64,000 nt of DNA from assembly GCF_036088315.1 (NCBI RefSeq), contig NZ_CP107996.1, positions 5,508,501-5,572,500 on the forward strand, written 5' to 3'. Under the pieces are notes generated by a model, which did no database searches, was not told where the DNA came from, and was given only the letters and a program-made list of their open reading frames with translations. Positions 26,108-34,259 of the stretch are shown here, one piece after another. Each line of letters opens with the position of its first letter. Within the stretch, counting starts at the first letter, position 1. The stretch comes from Streptomyces sp. NBC_00344 (lineage in GTDB: Bacteria > Actinomycetota > Actinomycetes > Streptomycetales > Streptomycetaceae). Made by a program: the position numbers and the translations under genes.

Positions 26108-27088
26108 TCAATCACCCGTCTGCGGGACCGGTACGACGTCCCGCAGCAACTGGGTGAACGCGGCCTCGTCGACGACCGGGGTACCGAAGGACTTGGCCTT
26201 CACGGTCTTGGAGGTCGCCGAGTCGGGGTCGTTGGTGACGAGCAGGCTGGTCAGCCGGGAGAGGCTGGTCGCCACATGCAGCCCGGCATCGGCGGCGCGG
26301 TCCTCCAGCAGTTCACGGTCCACCGATGTGTCACCCGAAAAGGCGACCCGCATGCCCTGGGCGAGCGGTTTGCCCGGCTCGTACCGTCCCGGGTTCGGGT
26401 AGGGGCAGGCCGGCCGTTTCCGGGACGGGCGCCAGCTGGTCTGGCGGTAGGAGGCCTGGTAGCCGACCCGAGGCGTCGCCGGTGCGTCCGACCACTCGGT
26501 GAGCGGCCGGCACTCCAGGAGCGGCAGCCGCACCCCGTCCCGGGCCGCGGCGTGCAGGCTCGGCCGGAACGCCTCGGCGAGCACCCGTGCGTCGTCCAGG
26601 GCGTGGTGGGCCCGCTGCTGTACGACGCCGAAGTGCGCGGCGAGCGACTCCAGTTTGTGGTTGGGCAGCGGCAGCGCCAGTTCCTTGGAGAGTGCGATGG
26701 TGCACAGCCGCTGACGGACCGGCGCGACGCGTTCGGCACGGGCGTACTCCCTGGCGATCATCTGCCAGTCGAAGATGGCGTTGTGCGCGACCAGCACCCG
26801 TCCGTCGAGCCGTGTGGCGAACTCCGCGGCCACCTCCGGGAAGAGCGGGGCGCCCTCGAGTACATCGCTGGTCAGACCGTGGATCCAGACGGGGCCGGGG
26901 TCCCGCTCGGGATTGACCAGTGTGTACCAGTGGTCCTCGACGTTCCCCCGGCCGTCCAGCCGGTACACGGCGGCGGAGATTATCCGGTCGTCACGGGCGA
27001 GCCCGGTGGTCTCCACGTCGACGACCGCGTACCCCTGCGGATACGCGGCCGGCCACACTGTCGCTGCTGTCTGAGGGTCGTCGAGCAT
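26108..27088 (-). CDS. DEDDh 3'-5' exonuclease with C-terminal BRCT domain
   Basis: A 326-residue protein. The N-terminal DnaQ-like DEDDh exonuclease domain (about residues 20-185) shows AVVDVETTG (first Asp and Glu), VAHNAIFDWQMI (second Asp) and HHALDDARVLAEAF (His and last Asp). A linker with YQTSWRPSRKRPACPYPNPG follows. The C-terminal BRCT domain (about 245-320) includes GMRVAFSGDTSVDR, LEDRAADAGLHVATSLSRLTSLLV and AKSFGTPVVDEAAF. Such fusions are common in actinobacteria and are thought to act in DNA repair. ATG 27088 has only a weak ribosome site. Confidence 0.9.
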   Translation of the reverse strand: MLDDPQTAATVWPAAYPQGYAVVDVETTGLARDDRIISAAVYRLDGRGNVEDHWYTLVNPERDPGPVWIHGLTSDVLEGAPLFPEVAAEFATRLDGRVLVAHNAIFDWQMIAREYARAERVAPVRQRLCTIALSKELALPLPNHKLESLAAHFGVVQQRAHHALDDARVLAEAFRPSLHAAARDGVRLPLLECRPLTEWSDAPATPRVGYQASYRQTSWRPSRKRPACPYPNPGRYEPGKPLAQGMRVAFSGDTSVDRELLEDRAADAGLHVATSLSRLTSLLVTNDPDSATSKTVKAKSFGTPVVDEAAFTQLLRDVVPVPQTGD

Positions 27089-27179
27089 GGTCACAGAGAA
27101 TACGGGCCCGTGGTGACAACACCCGAACCACGGTGGAATTGGGCTCCGTCCGGGGCCCGGCCGGTGGGATCCTTCCCGA

Positions 27180-27941
27180 GTGAATGAAGAGCCGGCGCAG
27201 GACACGACGCAGAACGCGGCACAGGGGACAGAGCGCGGGACGGGCCATGACGAACCCCACCGGAACGGCCTCGGAGCACGCCTCAACTGGCTCCGGGCCG
27301 CGGTGCTCGGGGCCAATGACGGCATCGTCTCCACAGCAGGTCTGGTCGTCGGTGTCGCGGGCGCCACGGACTCGCGTTCCGCACTGCTCACCGCGGGGCT
27401 CGCAGGACTGCTGGCAGGATCGATGTCGATGGCGGCGGGCGAGTACGTCTCGGTGTCCACCCAGCGCGACTCGCAGAAGGCGGCGCTGGCCACCGAGAAG
27501 CGTGAGCTGCGCGACGAACCACAGGCCGAACTCGAGGAACTGGCAGGTCTGCTGGAGGAAAAGGGCCTCCGGCCCGACCTGGCGAGAGAGGCCGCCGAGC
27601 AGCTCACCGAGCGCGATGCGCTGCGCGCCCACGCCGAGGTGGAACTCGGTATCGACCCCGACGACCTGACCGATCCCTGGCATGCGGCGGGCGCCAGTTT
27701 CCTGGCCTTCACCGTCGGGGCCCTCCTGCCACTGCTGGCGATCGTGCTGCCGCCCGCTCCGGCCCGTCTCCATGTGACCGTCCTGTCCGTACTGGTGGCA
27801 CTCGCGATGACCGGCTGGGGGAGTGCCCGCCTCGGTGCGGCCCCGGTCGCCGTCGCGGTGTGGCGGAACATGGCGGGCGGGGCGCTGGCAATGGCGGTCA
27901 CCTACGCGGCGGGGGCACTCCTCGGCGCCGCGGGTGCCTGA
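27180..27941 (+). CDS. VIT1/CCC1-family iron/manganese transporter
   Basis: A 253-residue membrane protein with a disordered N-terminus of about 30 residues. Family motifs include LRAAVLGANDGIVSTAGLVVGVAGA and LLAGSMSMAAGEYVSVSTQRDSQ. A cytoplasmic helical domain (KRELRDEPQAELEELAGLLEEKGL) forms the metal-binding hairpin in this family. Three C-terminal helices follow. It probably exports or stores Fe2+/Mn2+. GTG 27180 is the start of the readable frame and has no strong Shine-Dalgarno. It is divergent from the nuclease gene. Confidence 0.9.
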   Translation: MNEEPAQDTTQNAAQGTERGTGHDEPHRNGLGARLNWLRAAVLGANDGIVSTAGLVVGVAGATDSRSALLTAGLAGLLAGSMSMAAGEYVSVSTQRDSQKAALATEKRELRDEPQAELEELAGLLEEKGLRPDLAREAAEQLTERDALRAHAEVELGIDPDDLTDPWHAAGASFLAFTVGALLPLLAIVLPPAPARLHVTVLSVLVALAMTGWGSARLGAAPVAVAVWRNMAGGALAMAVTYAAGALLGAAGA

Positions 27942-28052
27942 CGGCGGAGCGGACGTTGGCAGAAGTCACCAAAGGACGCTGACAGAAAGTCTCACATACT
28001 TGTGGGTAACAACATCTAGCGGTGGCCGACGGGACACCCCTACGGTGCTTGC

Positions 28053-28940
28053 ATGCCGAACCTGCCCGATGTCGTGCTGTGGTCCATACCGGCCTTTGTC
28101 CTGCTCACCGTTGTGGAGGTGGTGAGCTACCGGTTCCATCCCGATGAGGATGCCGCCGGATACGAGACGAAGGACGCCGCGACCAGTATCGGGATGGGTC
28201 TCGGCAGCCTGGTCTTCGACTTCGCCTGGAAGATCCCGATCGTCGCGATCTACACCGCGGTCTACGAACTGACCCCGCTGCGCATCCCGGTCCTGTGGTG
28301 GACCGTGCCGCTCATGTTGCTCGGGCAGGACTTCTTCTACTACTGGTCCCACCGGGGCCACCACGTCATCCGGATCCTGTGGGCCTGCCACGTCGTGCAC
28401 CACTCCAGCCGCAGGTTCAACCTCTCCACGGCGCTGCGCCAGCCGTGGACGTCACTGACCGTATGGCCCTTCTACGTGCCGATGATCGCCCTCGGCGTCC
28501 ACCCCGCGGCGCTGGCCTTCTGCTCGTCGGCGAATCTCGTCTACCAGTTCTGGGTGCACACCGAGCGCATCGACAAGCTGCCGCGGCCTTTCGAGTTCCT
28601 GCTCAACACTCCCTCGCACCACCGGGTGCACCACGCCTCGCAGGGCGGATATCTGGACCGCAACTTCGGCGGCATCCTGATCGTGTGGGACCGGCTGTTC
28701 CGATCCTTCACGGTGGAGACCGTGCGACCGGTCTTCGGGTTGACCAAGAACATCGACACCTACAACCCGCTGCGTGTGGCGACCCACGAGTACGCCGCGA
28801 TAGCCCGGGACGTACGCGCCGCCGGGAGCTGGCGGGAGCGTGCGGGACGGGTCTTCCGCGGGCCCGGGTGGCAGCCGGGCCCGCGGCCGGCCGGTGTACC
28901 CGCCGCCGCCCCGGAGACAGTGGCGGAGCACGTCGCGTGA
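28053..28940 (+). CDS. Sterol desaturase / fatty acid hydroxylase family protein
   Basis: A 295-residue membrane di-iron enzyme of the fatty acid hydroxylase superfamily. The histidine boxes are HRGHH, HVVHHSSRRFN and HHRVHHAS, on a scaffold of about four to five membrane helices. The C-terminal 40 residues are Pro/Ala-rich. The substrate is likely a lipid, possibly an alkyl or ether lipid given its partner. The stop overlaps the start of the lysoplasmalogenase gene (GTGA), so the two are coupled. Confidence 0.9.
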   Translation: MPNLPDVVLWSIPAFVLLTVVEVVSYRFHPDEDAAGYETKDAATSIGMGLGSLVFDFAWKIPIVAIYTAVYELTPLRIPVLWWTVPLMLLGQDFFYYWSHRGHHVIRILWACHVVHHSSRRFNLSTALRQPWTSLTVWPFYVPMIALGVHPAALAFCSSANLVYQFWVHTERIDKLPRPFEFLLNTPSHHRVHHASQGGYLDRNFGGILIVWDRLFRSFTVETVRPVFGLTKNIDTYNPLRVATHEYAAIARDVRAAGSWRERAGRVFRGPGWQPGPRPAGVPAAAPETVAEHVA

Positions 28941-29617
28941 CCCTGCCGTACGGCCGGGAGCGGGCCGCGCGGTCCCTGCTGCTCGCCTTCGGGCTCGTGG
29001 CGCTGGCCGACCTCGCGGTCCTTCCGGCCGGCCCGCACATCGTCCATGTCGTCGCCAAGCCCCTGCTGATGCCCCTCCTGGCAGCCCATGTGTATGCCCG
29101 CGGTGGTCCCCGGCTGCTCATCGCCGCTCTGCTCTTCGGCTGGGGCGGCGACACCTTGCTTCTCCTCGACACGGACGCGGCCTTCCTCGCGGGAATGGCC
29201 TCCTTCGCGGCGGGACATGTCTGCTATCTGATGCTCTTCGGCCGCGGACGCACCCATCCGCTGCTCGGCGCCGGATACGGCATCGCGCTCGTCGCCACCG
29301 TGGCCGCCCTCTGGCCCGGCCTGCCCGCCGGGCTGCGCATCCCGGTCGTCTGCTACTCGCTGCTGCTCACGGCGATGGCGTACCGCGCGAGCAGGCTCGG
29401 GACCACAGCCGCCGTCGGCGGTGCGCTCTTCCTGATCTCGGACACCCTGATCGCCACCGGCGTCGCCCATCGTCCGCAGCTGCCCTGTCCCGGTCTCTGG
29501 GTCATGGGGACCTATCTGGCGGCCCAGTATCTGCTCGCTTCCGGGGCCCTGCGGTACGCGGCAGGGCAGTCCCCGGCGCCCGCGCTACGCGACGGCACGG
29601 TATCCGGCGTACGGTGA
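28937..29617 (+). CDS. Lysoplasmalogenase (YhhN/TMEM86 family)
   Basis: A 226-residue multi-spanning protein with about eight hydrophobic segments and the YhhN signatures KPLLMPLLAAHVY, LLFGWGGDTLLLL and GALFLISDTLIATGVAH. Family members hydrolyse the vinyl-ether bond of lysoplasmalogen. It starts at GTG 28937, overlapping the desaturase-like gene by four bases. Coupling of a di-iron lipid oxidase with a vinyl-ether hydrolase suggests a shared ether-lipid substrate; this is inference. Confidence 0.88.
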   Translation: MTLPYGRERAARSLLLAFGLVALADLAVLPAGPHIVHVVAKPLLMPLLAAHVYARGGPRLLIAALLFGWGGDTLLLLDTDAAFLAGMASFAAGHVCYLMLFGRGRTHPLLGAGYGIALVATVAALWPGLPAGLRIPVVCYSLLLTAMAYRASRLGTTAAVGGALFLISDTLIATGVAHRPQLPCPGLWVMGTYLAAQYLLASGALRYAAGQSPAPALRDGTVSGVR

Positions 29618-29654
29618 CATTCGTTCATTCGTCCGATCAGCAAGGATCCACCCC

Positions 29655-30695
29655 ATGCGTGCCACCGTCATCCACGCCCCTCATGACATCCGGGTCGAAG
29701 AGGTGCCGGATCCCGTGATCCAGCAGCCCACCGATGCGGTGGTGCGGGTGCTGCGCGCCTGCATCTGCGGCAGCGACCTGTGGGCCTACCGCGGCACGGC
29801 AGCGCGGGTGCCGGGTCAGCGCATCGGCCACGAGTTCCTCGGCATCGTCGAGGAGGCCGGTTCCGAAGTGAACGGCTTCGCGGTGGGTGACCTGGTCGTC
29901 GCCCCCTTCGTCTGGTCCGACGGAACCTGCGAGTACTGCGCGGACGGCCTGCACACCTCCTGCCCGCAGGGCGGCTTCTGGGGCTCGGTCGGCTCCGACG
30001 GCGGTCAGGGCGAGGCGGTGCGGGTGCCGTTCGCCGACGGCACACTCGTCGGGCTGCCGGCCGATGCGGCGTCCGACGACCGTCTCCTCACCGGACTGCT
30101 GGCGCTCTCCGACGTCCTGGGTACCGGCCACCACGCCGCTCTCGGCGCGGGTGTGCGCCCCGGGTCCACGGTCGCGGTGGTCGGGGACGGCGCCGTCGGA
30201 CTCTGCGGTGTACTGGCCGCCAGGCGGCTCGGCGCCGAGCGCATCATCGCGCTGGGCCGCCATCAGGCCCGCACGGATATCGCGAAGACGTTCGGAGCCA
30301 CCGATGTGGTCGCGGTCCGTGGCGAGGAGGCCATAGCGGCGGTACGCGAACTGACCGGTGGCCAGGGAGCGCACTCGGTGATCGAGGCCGTCGGCACCGA
30401 GCAGTCGATGCGCACAGCCGTCGCGATCACCCGCGACGGTGGCGCCGTCGGCTATGTCGGCGTCCCGCACGGCAGCGGCACCGGTCTCGACCTCAGTGAC
30501 ATGTTCGACCGCAACATCGCCTTGCGCGGCGGCGTCGCCCCGGTCCGTGCCTACATCCCCGAGCTGCTCCCCGACATCCTGAACGGATCGGTCGACCCGT
30601 CGCCCGTCTTCGATCGGGTCGTCGGTCTCGACGGGGTGCCCGAGGGCTACCGGGCGATGGACGAGCGCACCGCCCTCAAGGTGATCGTCAAGTAG
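29655..30695 (+). CDS. Zinc-dependent alcohol dehydrogenase family protein
   Basis: A 346-residue medium-chain dehydrogenase. Catalytic zinc ligands are in RACICGSDLWAYRG and GHEFLGIVEEAG. The structural-zinc loop is partly present (CEYCADGLHTSC, three Cys). The dinucleotide-binding motif VAVVGDGAVGLCGVLAAR is near residue 170. Substrate unknown. ATG 29655 follows GGATCC. It converges with the CoA-transferase gene; the stops are 8 bp apart. Confidence 0.9.
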   Translation: MRATVIHAPHDIRVEEVPDPVIQQPTDAVVRVLRACICGSDLWAYRGTAARVPGQRIGHEFLGIVEEAGSEVNGFAVGDLVVAPFVWSDGTCEYCADGLHTSCPQGGFWGSVGSDGGQGEAVRVPFADGTLVGLPADAASDDRLLTGLLALSDVLGTGHHAALGAGVRPGSTVAVVGDGAVGLCGVLAARRLGAERIIALGRHQARTDIAKTFGATDVVAVRGEEAIAAVRELTGGQGAHSVIEAVGTEQSMRTAVAITRDGGAVGYVGVPHGSGTGLDLSDMFDRNIALRGGVAPVRAYIPELLPDILNGSVDPSPVFDRVVGLDGVPEGYRAMDERTALKVIVK

Positions 30696-30703
30696 GCGAC
30701 GGG

Positions 30704-32059
30704 TCAGCCGGCCCAGACCGGGGCGTCGGAGCCCCAGGTTCCCGGCGGACGTGACCAGTTCGCCGGGCCGCCGTCGAAGCCGACGGGCGGCAGCGCATGG
30801 CGCAGCCGCCCCACCGGGCTCCCGGTCTCCGTCAGCCAGTCCCGCGGGTCGTAGCGGGGGGAGTCCAGCAGCCAGGCGGCCGTACCGGCCAGCGCCAGAC
30901 CCGCCAGATGACCGCCGCCTTCGGTGAGGGCGCGCAGTACGGCGGCGGCGAGCAGATAGCCGGTCCCGTGGTCGAGCGCCTGGGCGGGAAGAACCCCCGG
31001 ACCGTCCGGGCCGCCCTCGACGGAGGCGATCCCGGAGGCCACCTGGACCAGGCTGTCGAAGCCCCGCCGGCCTGCCCAGGGCCCGTACCGGCCCCAGGCC
31101 GACACCTCGGCGACGATCACACCAGGGCGCCGTGCCGCGAGATCCTGCGGACCGAGACCGAACCGTTCCAGTGCTCCGGGACGGTATCCGGTGACCACCA
31201 CATCGGCGTCCGCGAGCAGGTGGTCGAACGTTCTCCGGCCCGAGCGGCCGGCGAGGTCGAGCACCGCGGACCGCTTCCCGAACCCGGTGTCACTGTGCGC
31301 GTCCTGACTTTCCGGCAGCTGAGGTGCGTCGATGCGCAGCACGTCGGCGCCGAGAAGCGCGAGCGTACGAGTGGCGACGGGCCCGGCGATGACCCGGGTC
31401 AGGTCGAGGACCCTCACCCCCGAGGCGGGCAGACCTGCGGAGGCCGGAGCCGGAAGCCGCCGGGGCCCGCCGCCGGTGCGCTCGAACGTCAGCAACGGGC
31501 GCGCGGCGACCGCGGCGCCCTGCGGGTGGGCCGCCCAGACCTCGGGGGTGCGCAGGGCGACGGCGAGCCCTCCTGCGGTGTACACCGTCTCCTCGGTCTC
31601 CTGCGCCGCACGGTCCGCCAGTGCACCGGCCACCGCGGCGGCACCCGCGTCCGCCGGCAGCCCCAGTGCGCCGAGCAACCGTTTTCTGTGGTGCGGGTAG
31701 TTGGCGTGGGTGCGCACCCAGCCGTCGGCCGCGCGCCAGAACCCGGAGAGCGGGGCGAAGGACACCGGTGCGCGCCCGTCCACCAGCAGATGGCGTTCAC
31801 TGACGAAGGCGGTCGCCACCGCGCCGGCGTCGATCCGGACCCGGGGGAGCGGCCCTCCGGTGCGTGCCGCTGCGAGCTCCGCAGCGGCGAGCGAACACAC
31901 CGCCACCGTGCCCCGGGCCAGGTCCATGACCGGCAGCCGGGCCGGCAGCAGCCCACAGGGCCCGGTGTGCGTGATGGACGCGAGCAGCGAAGGATCGCCG
32001 CCGAGTGCCTCCCAGGCCCGCTGCTCTGCCGGTGTTCCTGTGGGGGATACGGGTGTCAT
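30704..32059 (-). CDS. CaiB/BaiF-type CoA transferase with permuted motif order
   Basis: A 451-residue family III CoA-transferase homologue. The segment that normally opens these enzymes, GVRVLDLTRVIAGPVATRTLALLGADVLRID, begins only at about residue 214. It is followed by the usual DLAGRSGRRTF, VVTGYRPGALERFGLG, WGRYGPWAGRRGFDSLVQVASG and the catalytic-Asp region QALDHGTGYLLAAAVL (D363). Residues 50-200 resemble the part that normally comes after the catalytic Asp (AAELAAARTGGPLPRVRID, FWRAADGWVRTHANY, LADRAAQETEE, PEVWAAHPQGAA). The motif order is thus circularly permuted. ATG 32059 is preferred over an upstream GTG. Substrate unknown. Confidence 0.8.
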   Translation of the reverse strand: MTPVSPTGTPAEQRAWEALGGDPSLLASITHTGPCGLLPARLPVMDLARGTVAVCSLAAAELAAARTGGPLPRVRIDAGAVATAFVSERHLLVDGRAPVSFAPLSGFWRAADGWVRTHANYPHHRKRLLGALGLPADAGAAAVAGALADRAAQETEETVYTAGGLAVALRTPEVWAAHPQGAAVAARPLLTFERTGGGPRRLPAPASAGLPASGVRVLDLTRVIAGPVATRTLALLGADVLRIDAPQLPESQDAHSDTGFGKRSAVLDLAGRSGRRTFDHLLADADVVVTGYRPGALERFGLGPQDLAARRPGVIVAEVSAWGRYGPWAGRRGFDSLVQVASGIASVEGGPDGPGVLPAQALDHGTGYLLAAAVLRALTEGGGHLAGLALAGTAAWLLDSPRYDPRDWLTETGSPVGRLRHALPPVGFDGGPANWSRPPGTWGSDAPVWAG

Positions 32060-32125
32060 GCCGACACTGTGCCGCATGTCCCGGTGGGGCCGGACGACGG
32101 TTCCGCCCCCGGCCCCGCCGGTTCC

Positions 32126-33646
32126 CTACCTGGTCACCGCGTGCAGCGCGTCGACCAGGCCCGGCCCGTAGAACCCGTTGTGGACCCTGCCGCCCTTGCA
32201 GACCGCGTCCACGACGCCGTCACCGTCGATGTCGTACGGCACCGGGCAGGCGAGCCGGTCCGCTTCGGCGGCCAGCAGCGCCTTGACCACGCCGGGGGAG
32301 GCATGCGGGTGCCTGGACTTGATCAGGGCCGCGACACCCGCGACATGGGGCGATGCCATGGAGGTCCCCGCCATGTACGCCCAGCCTCCGCCCGGTACCG
32401 GTCCGAGGATCAGCCCGCTGGTGGCAGGAGCCTCCGGTGGCTGGTAGGCGGTGGAGTCGCCGCCCGGGGCCGCGATATCGACAATGCCGAGACCGTAGTT
32501 GGAGAACGAGGACTTCAGGTTCCTGGCACCCGTCGCGGCAACCGTCACCACCCCGGGCAACTGGGTGGGGATATCGAGGCACTTGGACGGATCGACCGTG
32601 CGGGTACCCGGCGCGCCGTCGTCGGGGCTCGACGAGTCGGTGATCGAGTGCGAGGTGAGGTCGTAGTTCTCGTTGCCCGCGGCCGCGACATTGACCGTCC
32701 CCCGGCGTTCCGCGTACCGCGAGGCCCGGGTGACCGCTTCGACCAGGGCCTTCTGGTCCGGGTCGTCCTTGCAGTTGAAGTACCACGGATCGGTGTAATA
32801 GCTGTTGTTGGTCACGTCGACGCCGTGGTCGGCGGCCCACATGAAGCCGCAGACGACGGCCTCGGTGTAGAAGAAGCCGGCCGTCGTGCCCACCTTGATG
32901 CCGGCCACCTTCACCCCGGGAGCGACGCCGGTGATCCCGATGCCGTTCTTCGCACCGGCGATCTCCCCCGCCACATGCGTACCGTGCGGGCTCTCCTCCG
33001 CGGTCGGACGCCAGGCGCCGTCCGTCGTGTCCGGCTTGCCCGCGACGCAGTTGACCGACGCGCGGCGGTCGAAGTTGGGTGCGATGTCCGGATGGGTGTC
33101 GTCGACCCCGGTGTCGATCACGGCGACGGTGACGGCCGGGCTGCCGAGGGTCTTGTGGTGCGCCTTGTCGGCCTTGATTGCCTTCAGATCCCACTGGAGC
33201 GGCTCGTACGGGTCCTCGCCGGGAGAAGCCTGTGCGGCCAGTGCCTTCTGCTGCTGGGCCGAGAGCTTCAGCGGGGTGCCCACATCCGTTGTGGACTGGG
33301 CCGGCAGCGGCGCGGTGCGGGTGGCGCCGGCCGAGTCCACCCCCCTGGCCCTGCGGACGGTTCTCGCGAAGTCCGGGTCGTCCGAATGCGCGACGATCAC
33401 ACCCACCTTGTCGTAGCTGATCACCACCGAACCGCCGGCCCGGGATATCGCGTGCCGGACCGATTCGAGCGTCCGGTGGTCCGTGCGGGTGTTGACGACG
33501 TACGAGAGATCGGGGCCGGCGGCCTGTGCCGGGGCGCCGGGCGGCTCCGCGGTGGCCGAACCCGGCAGGAAGCCGAGTGAGGCGAGAAGTGCCAGTCCGG
33601 CCGGCAGGGCCAGAGCCCGCCGCCGACCGGATGCCAGATGCGCCAT
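32126..33646 (-). CDS. Secreted S8 family serine peptidase
   Basis: A 506-residue subtilase. A basic N-terminus and hydrophobic core (RRRALALPAGLALLASLGFL) end at a probable cleavage site ATA-EPP. A propeptide-like region extends to about residue 150. The catalytic triad is Asp in VAVIDTGVDDTHPD, His in HGTHVAGEIAGAKNG, and Ser in GTSMASPHVAGVAALI; the oxyanion Asn is in AAAGNENYD. A C-terminal CPVPYDIDGDGVVDAVC resembles a calcium loop closed by a disulphide. The enzyme should be extracellular. It is divergent from the DUF485/symporter operon. Confidence 0.93.
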   Translation of the reverse strand: MAHLASGRRRALALPAGLALLASLGFLPGSATAEPPGAPAQAAGPDLSYVVNTRTDHRTLESVRHAISRAGGSVVISYDKVGVIVAHSDDPDFARTVRRARGVDSAGATRTAPLPAQSTTDVGTPLKLSAQQQKALAAQASPGEDPYEPLQWDLKAIKADKAHHKTLGSPAVTVAVIDTGVDDTHPDIAPNFDRRASVNCVAGKPDTTDGAWRPTAEESPHGTHVAGEIAGAKNGIGITGVAPGVKVAGIKVGTTAGFFYTEAVVCGFMWAADHGVDVTNNSYYTDPWYFNCKDDPDQKALVEAVTRASRYAERRGTVNVAAAGNENYDLTSHSITDSSSPDDGAPGTRTVDPSKCLDIPTQLPGVVTVAATGARNLKSSFSNYGLGIVDIAAPGGDSTAYQPPEAPATSGLILGPVPGGGWAYMAGTSMASPHVAGVAALIKSRHPHASPGVVKALLAAEADRLACPVPYDIDGDGVVDAVCKGGRVHNGFYGPGLVDALHAVTR

Positions 33647-33741
33647 GGGTTCTCCACATCATCGCGTCAACCGCCCCACCGGGGGTCGCAGTTGGGCGGG
33701 TACATGACGAGTGAAGGTAGCGCCGGACGTTCGGGGTCATC

Positions 33742-33814
33742 AATCGGTTCGCCGAGAACGGTCCGACGGGAACCGTGGAAAGGCCGGCGGGAATGCCGGG
33801 ATGTTGAACCGATT
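33742..33814. promoter_or_regulatory. Separated 9-bp inverted repeat between peptidase and symporter genes
   Basis: AATCGGTTC (33742-33750) and its exact complement GAACCGATT (33806-33814) flank about 55 bp in the divergent promoter region. This could be a pair of half-operators bound by a looping regulator, or chance. No nearby regulator gene suggests a protein. Confidence 0.3.
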
Positions 33815-33893
33815 CGCTGTGCGCCCCGTGCCGTTGTCGGGGACCTCCTGGTCCCACGACACATCCCCTGTCCCCGCGTCGTGAGGAGAATCC

Positions 33894-34259
33894 GTGGCCA
33901 CCGGTGCACTGCAGCCCCCGGACGGGACGGGCACCAGCCCGGCGCCGTCCACGACAGAGAAGTTCATCGAGGTGCAGGAGAGTGCGGAGTTCGGTGAACT
34001 GCGCCGCGCCCACCGCTCCTTCGCCTTTCCGCTGACCGCGGGCTTCATCATCTGGTACCTGCTGTACGTCCTGCTCTCGAACTACGCGGGCGGCCTCATG
34101 GGTACCAAGGTCTTCGGCCACATCAACGTGGCCCTGGTGTTCGGCCTCGCCCAGTTCCTCACCACCTTCCTCATCGCCTGGCTCTACGCCCGGCATGCCG
34201 CGGCAACGCTGGACCCGAAGGGCGCCGCGATCAAGTCCCGCATGGAGGCCGACGTATGA
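33894..34259 (+). CDS. DUF485 membrane protein (YjcH-like)
   Basis: A 121-residue protein with a polar N-terminus, the DUF485 hallmark FGELRRAHRSFAFPLTAGFIIWYLLYVLLSNYA, and a second helix (INVALVFGLAQFLTTFLIAWLYARHA). GAGGAG precedes the GTG start. DUF485 proteins nearly always precede ActP-like acetate/solute symporters, and here the ATGA overlap with the next gene makes an operon certain. It is probably a small accessory subunit of the symporter. Confidence 0.88.
   Translation: MATGALQPPDGTGTSPAPSTTEKFIEVQESAEFGELRRAHRSFAFPLTAGFIIWYLLYVLLSNYAGGLMGTKVFGHINVALVFGLAQFLTTFLIAWLYARHAAATLDPKGAAIKSRMEADV

Noticed and set aside
23181..26402. A 1073-codon open frame on the plus strand
   Set aside because: Antisense to the GH15, SURF1 and zinc-ribbon genes, all of which have clear family motifs. 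No protein-like features in the long frame.
30797..33580. A 927-codon open frame on the plus strand
   Set aside because: It runs antisense across the CoA-transferase and subtilase genes, has Arg/Gly/His-rich composition and no domain. It is an artefact of high GC content.
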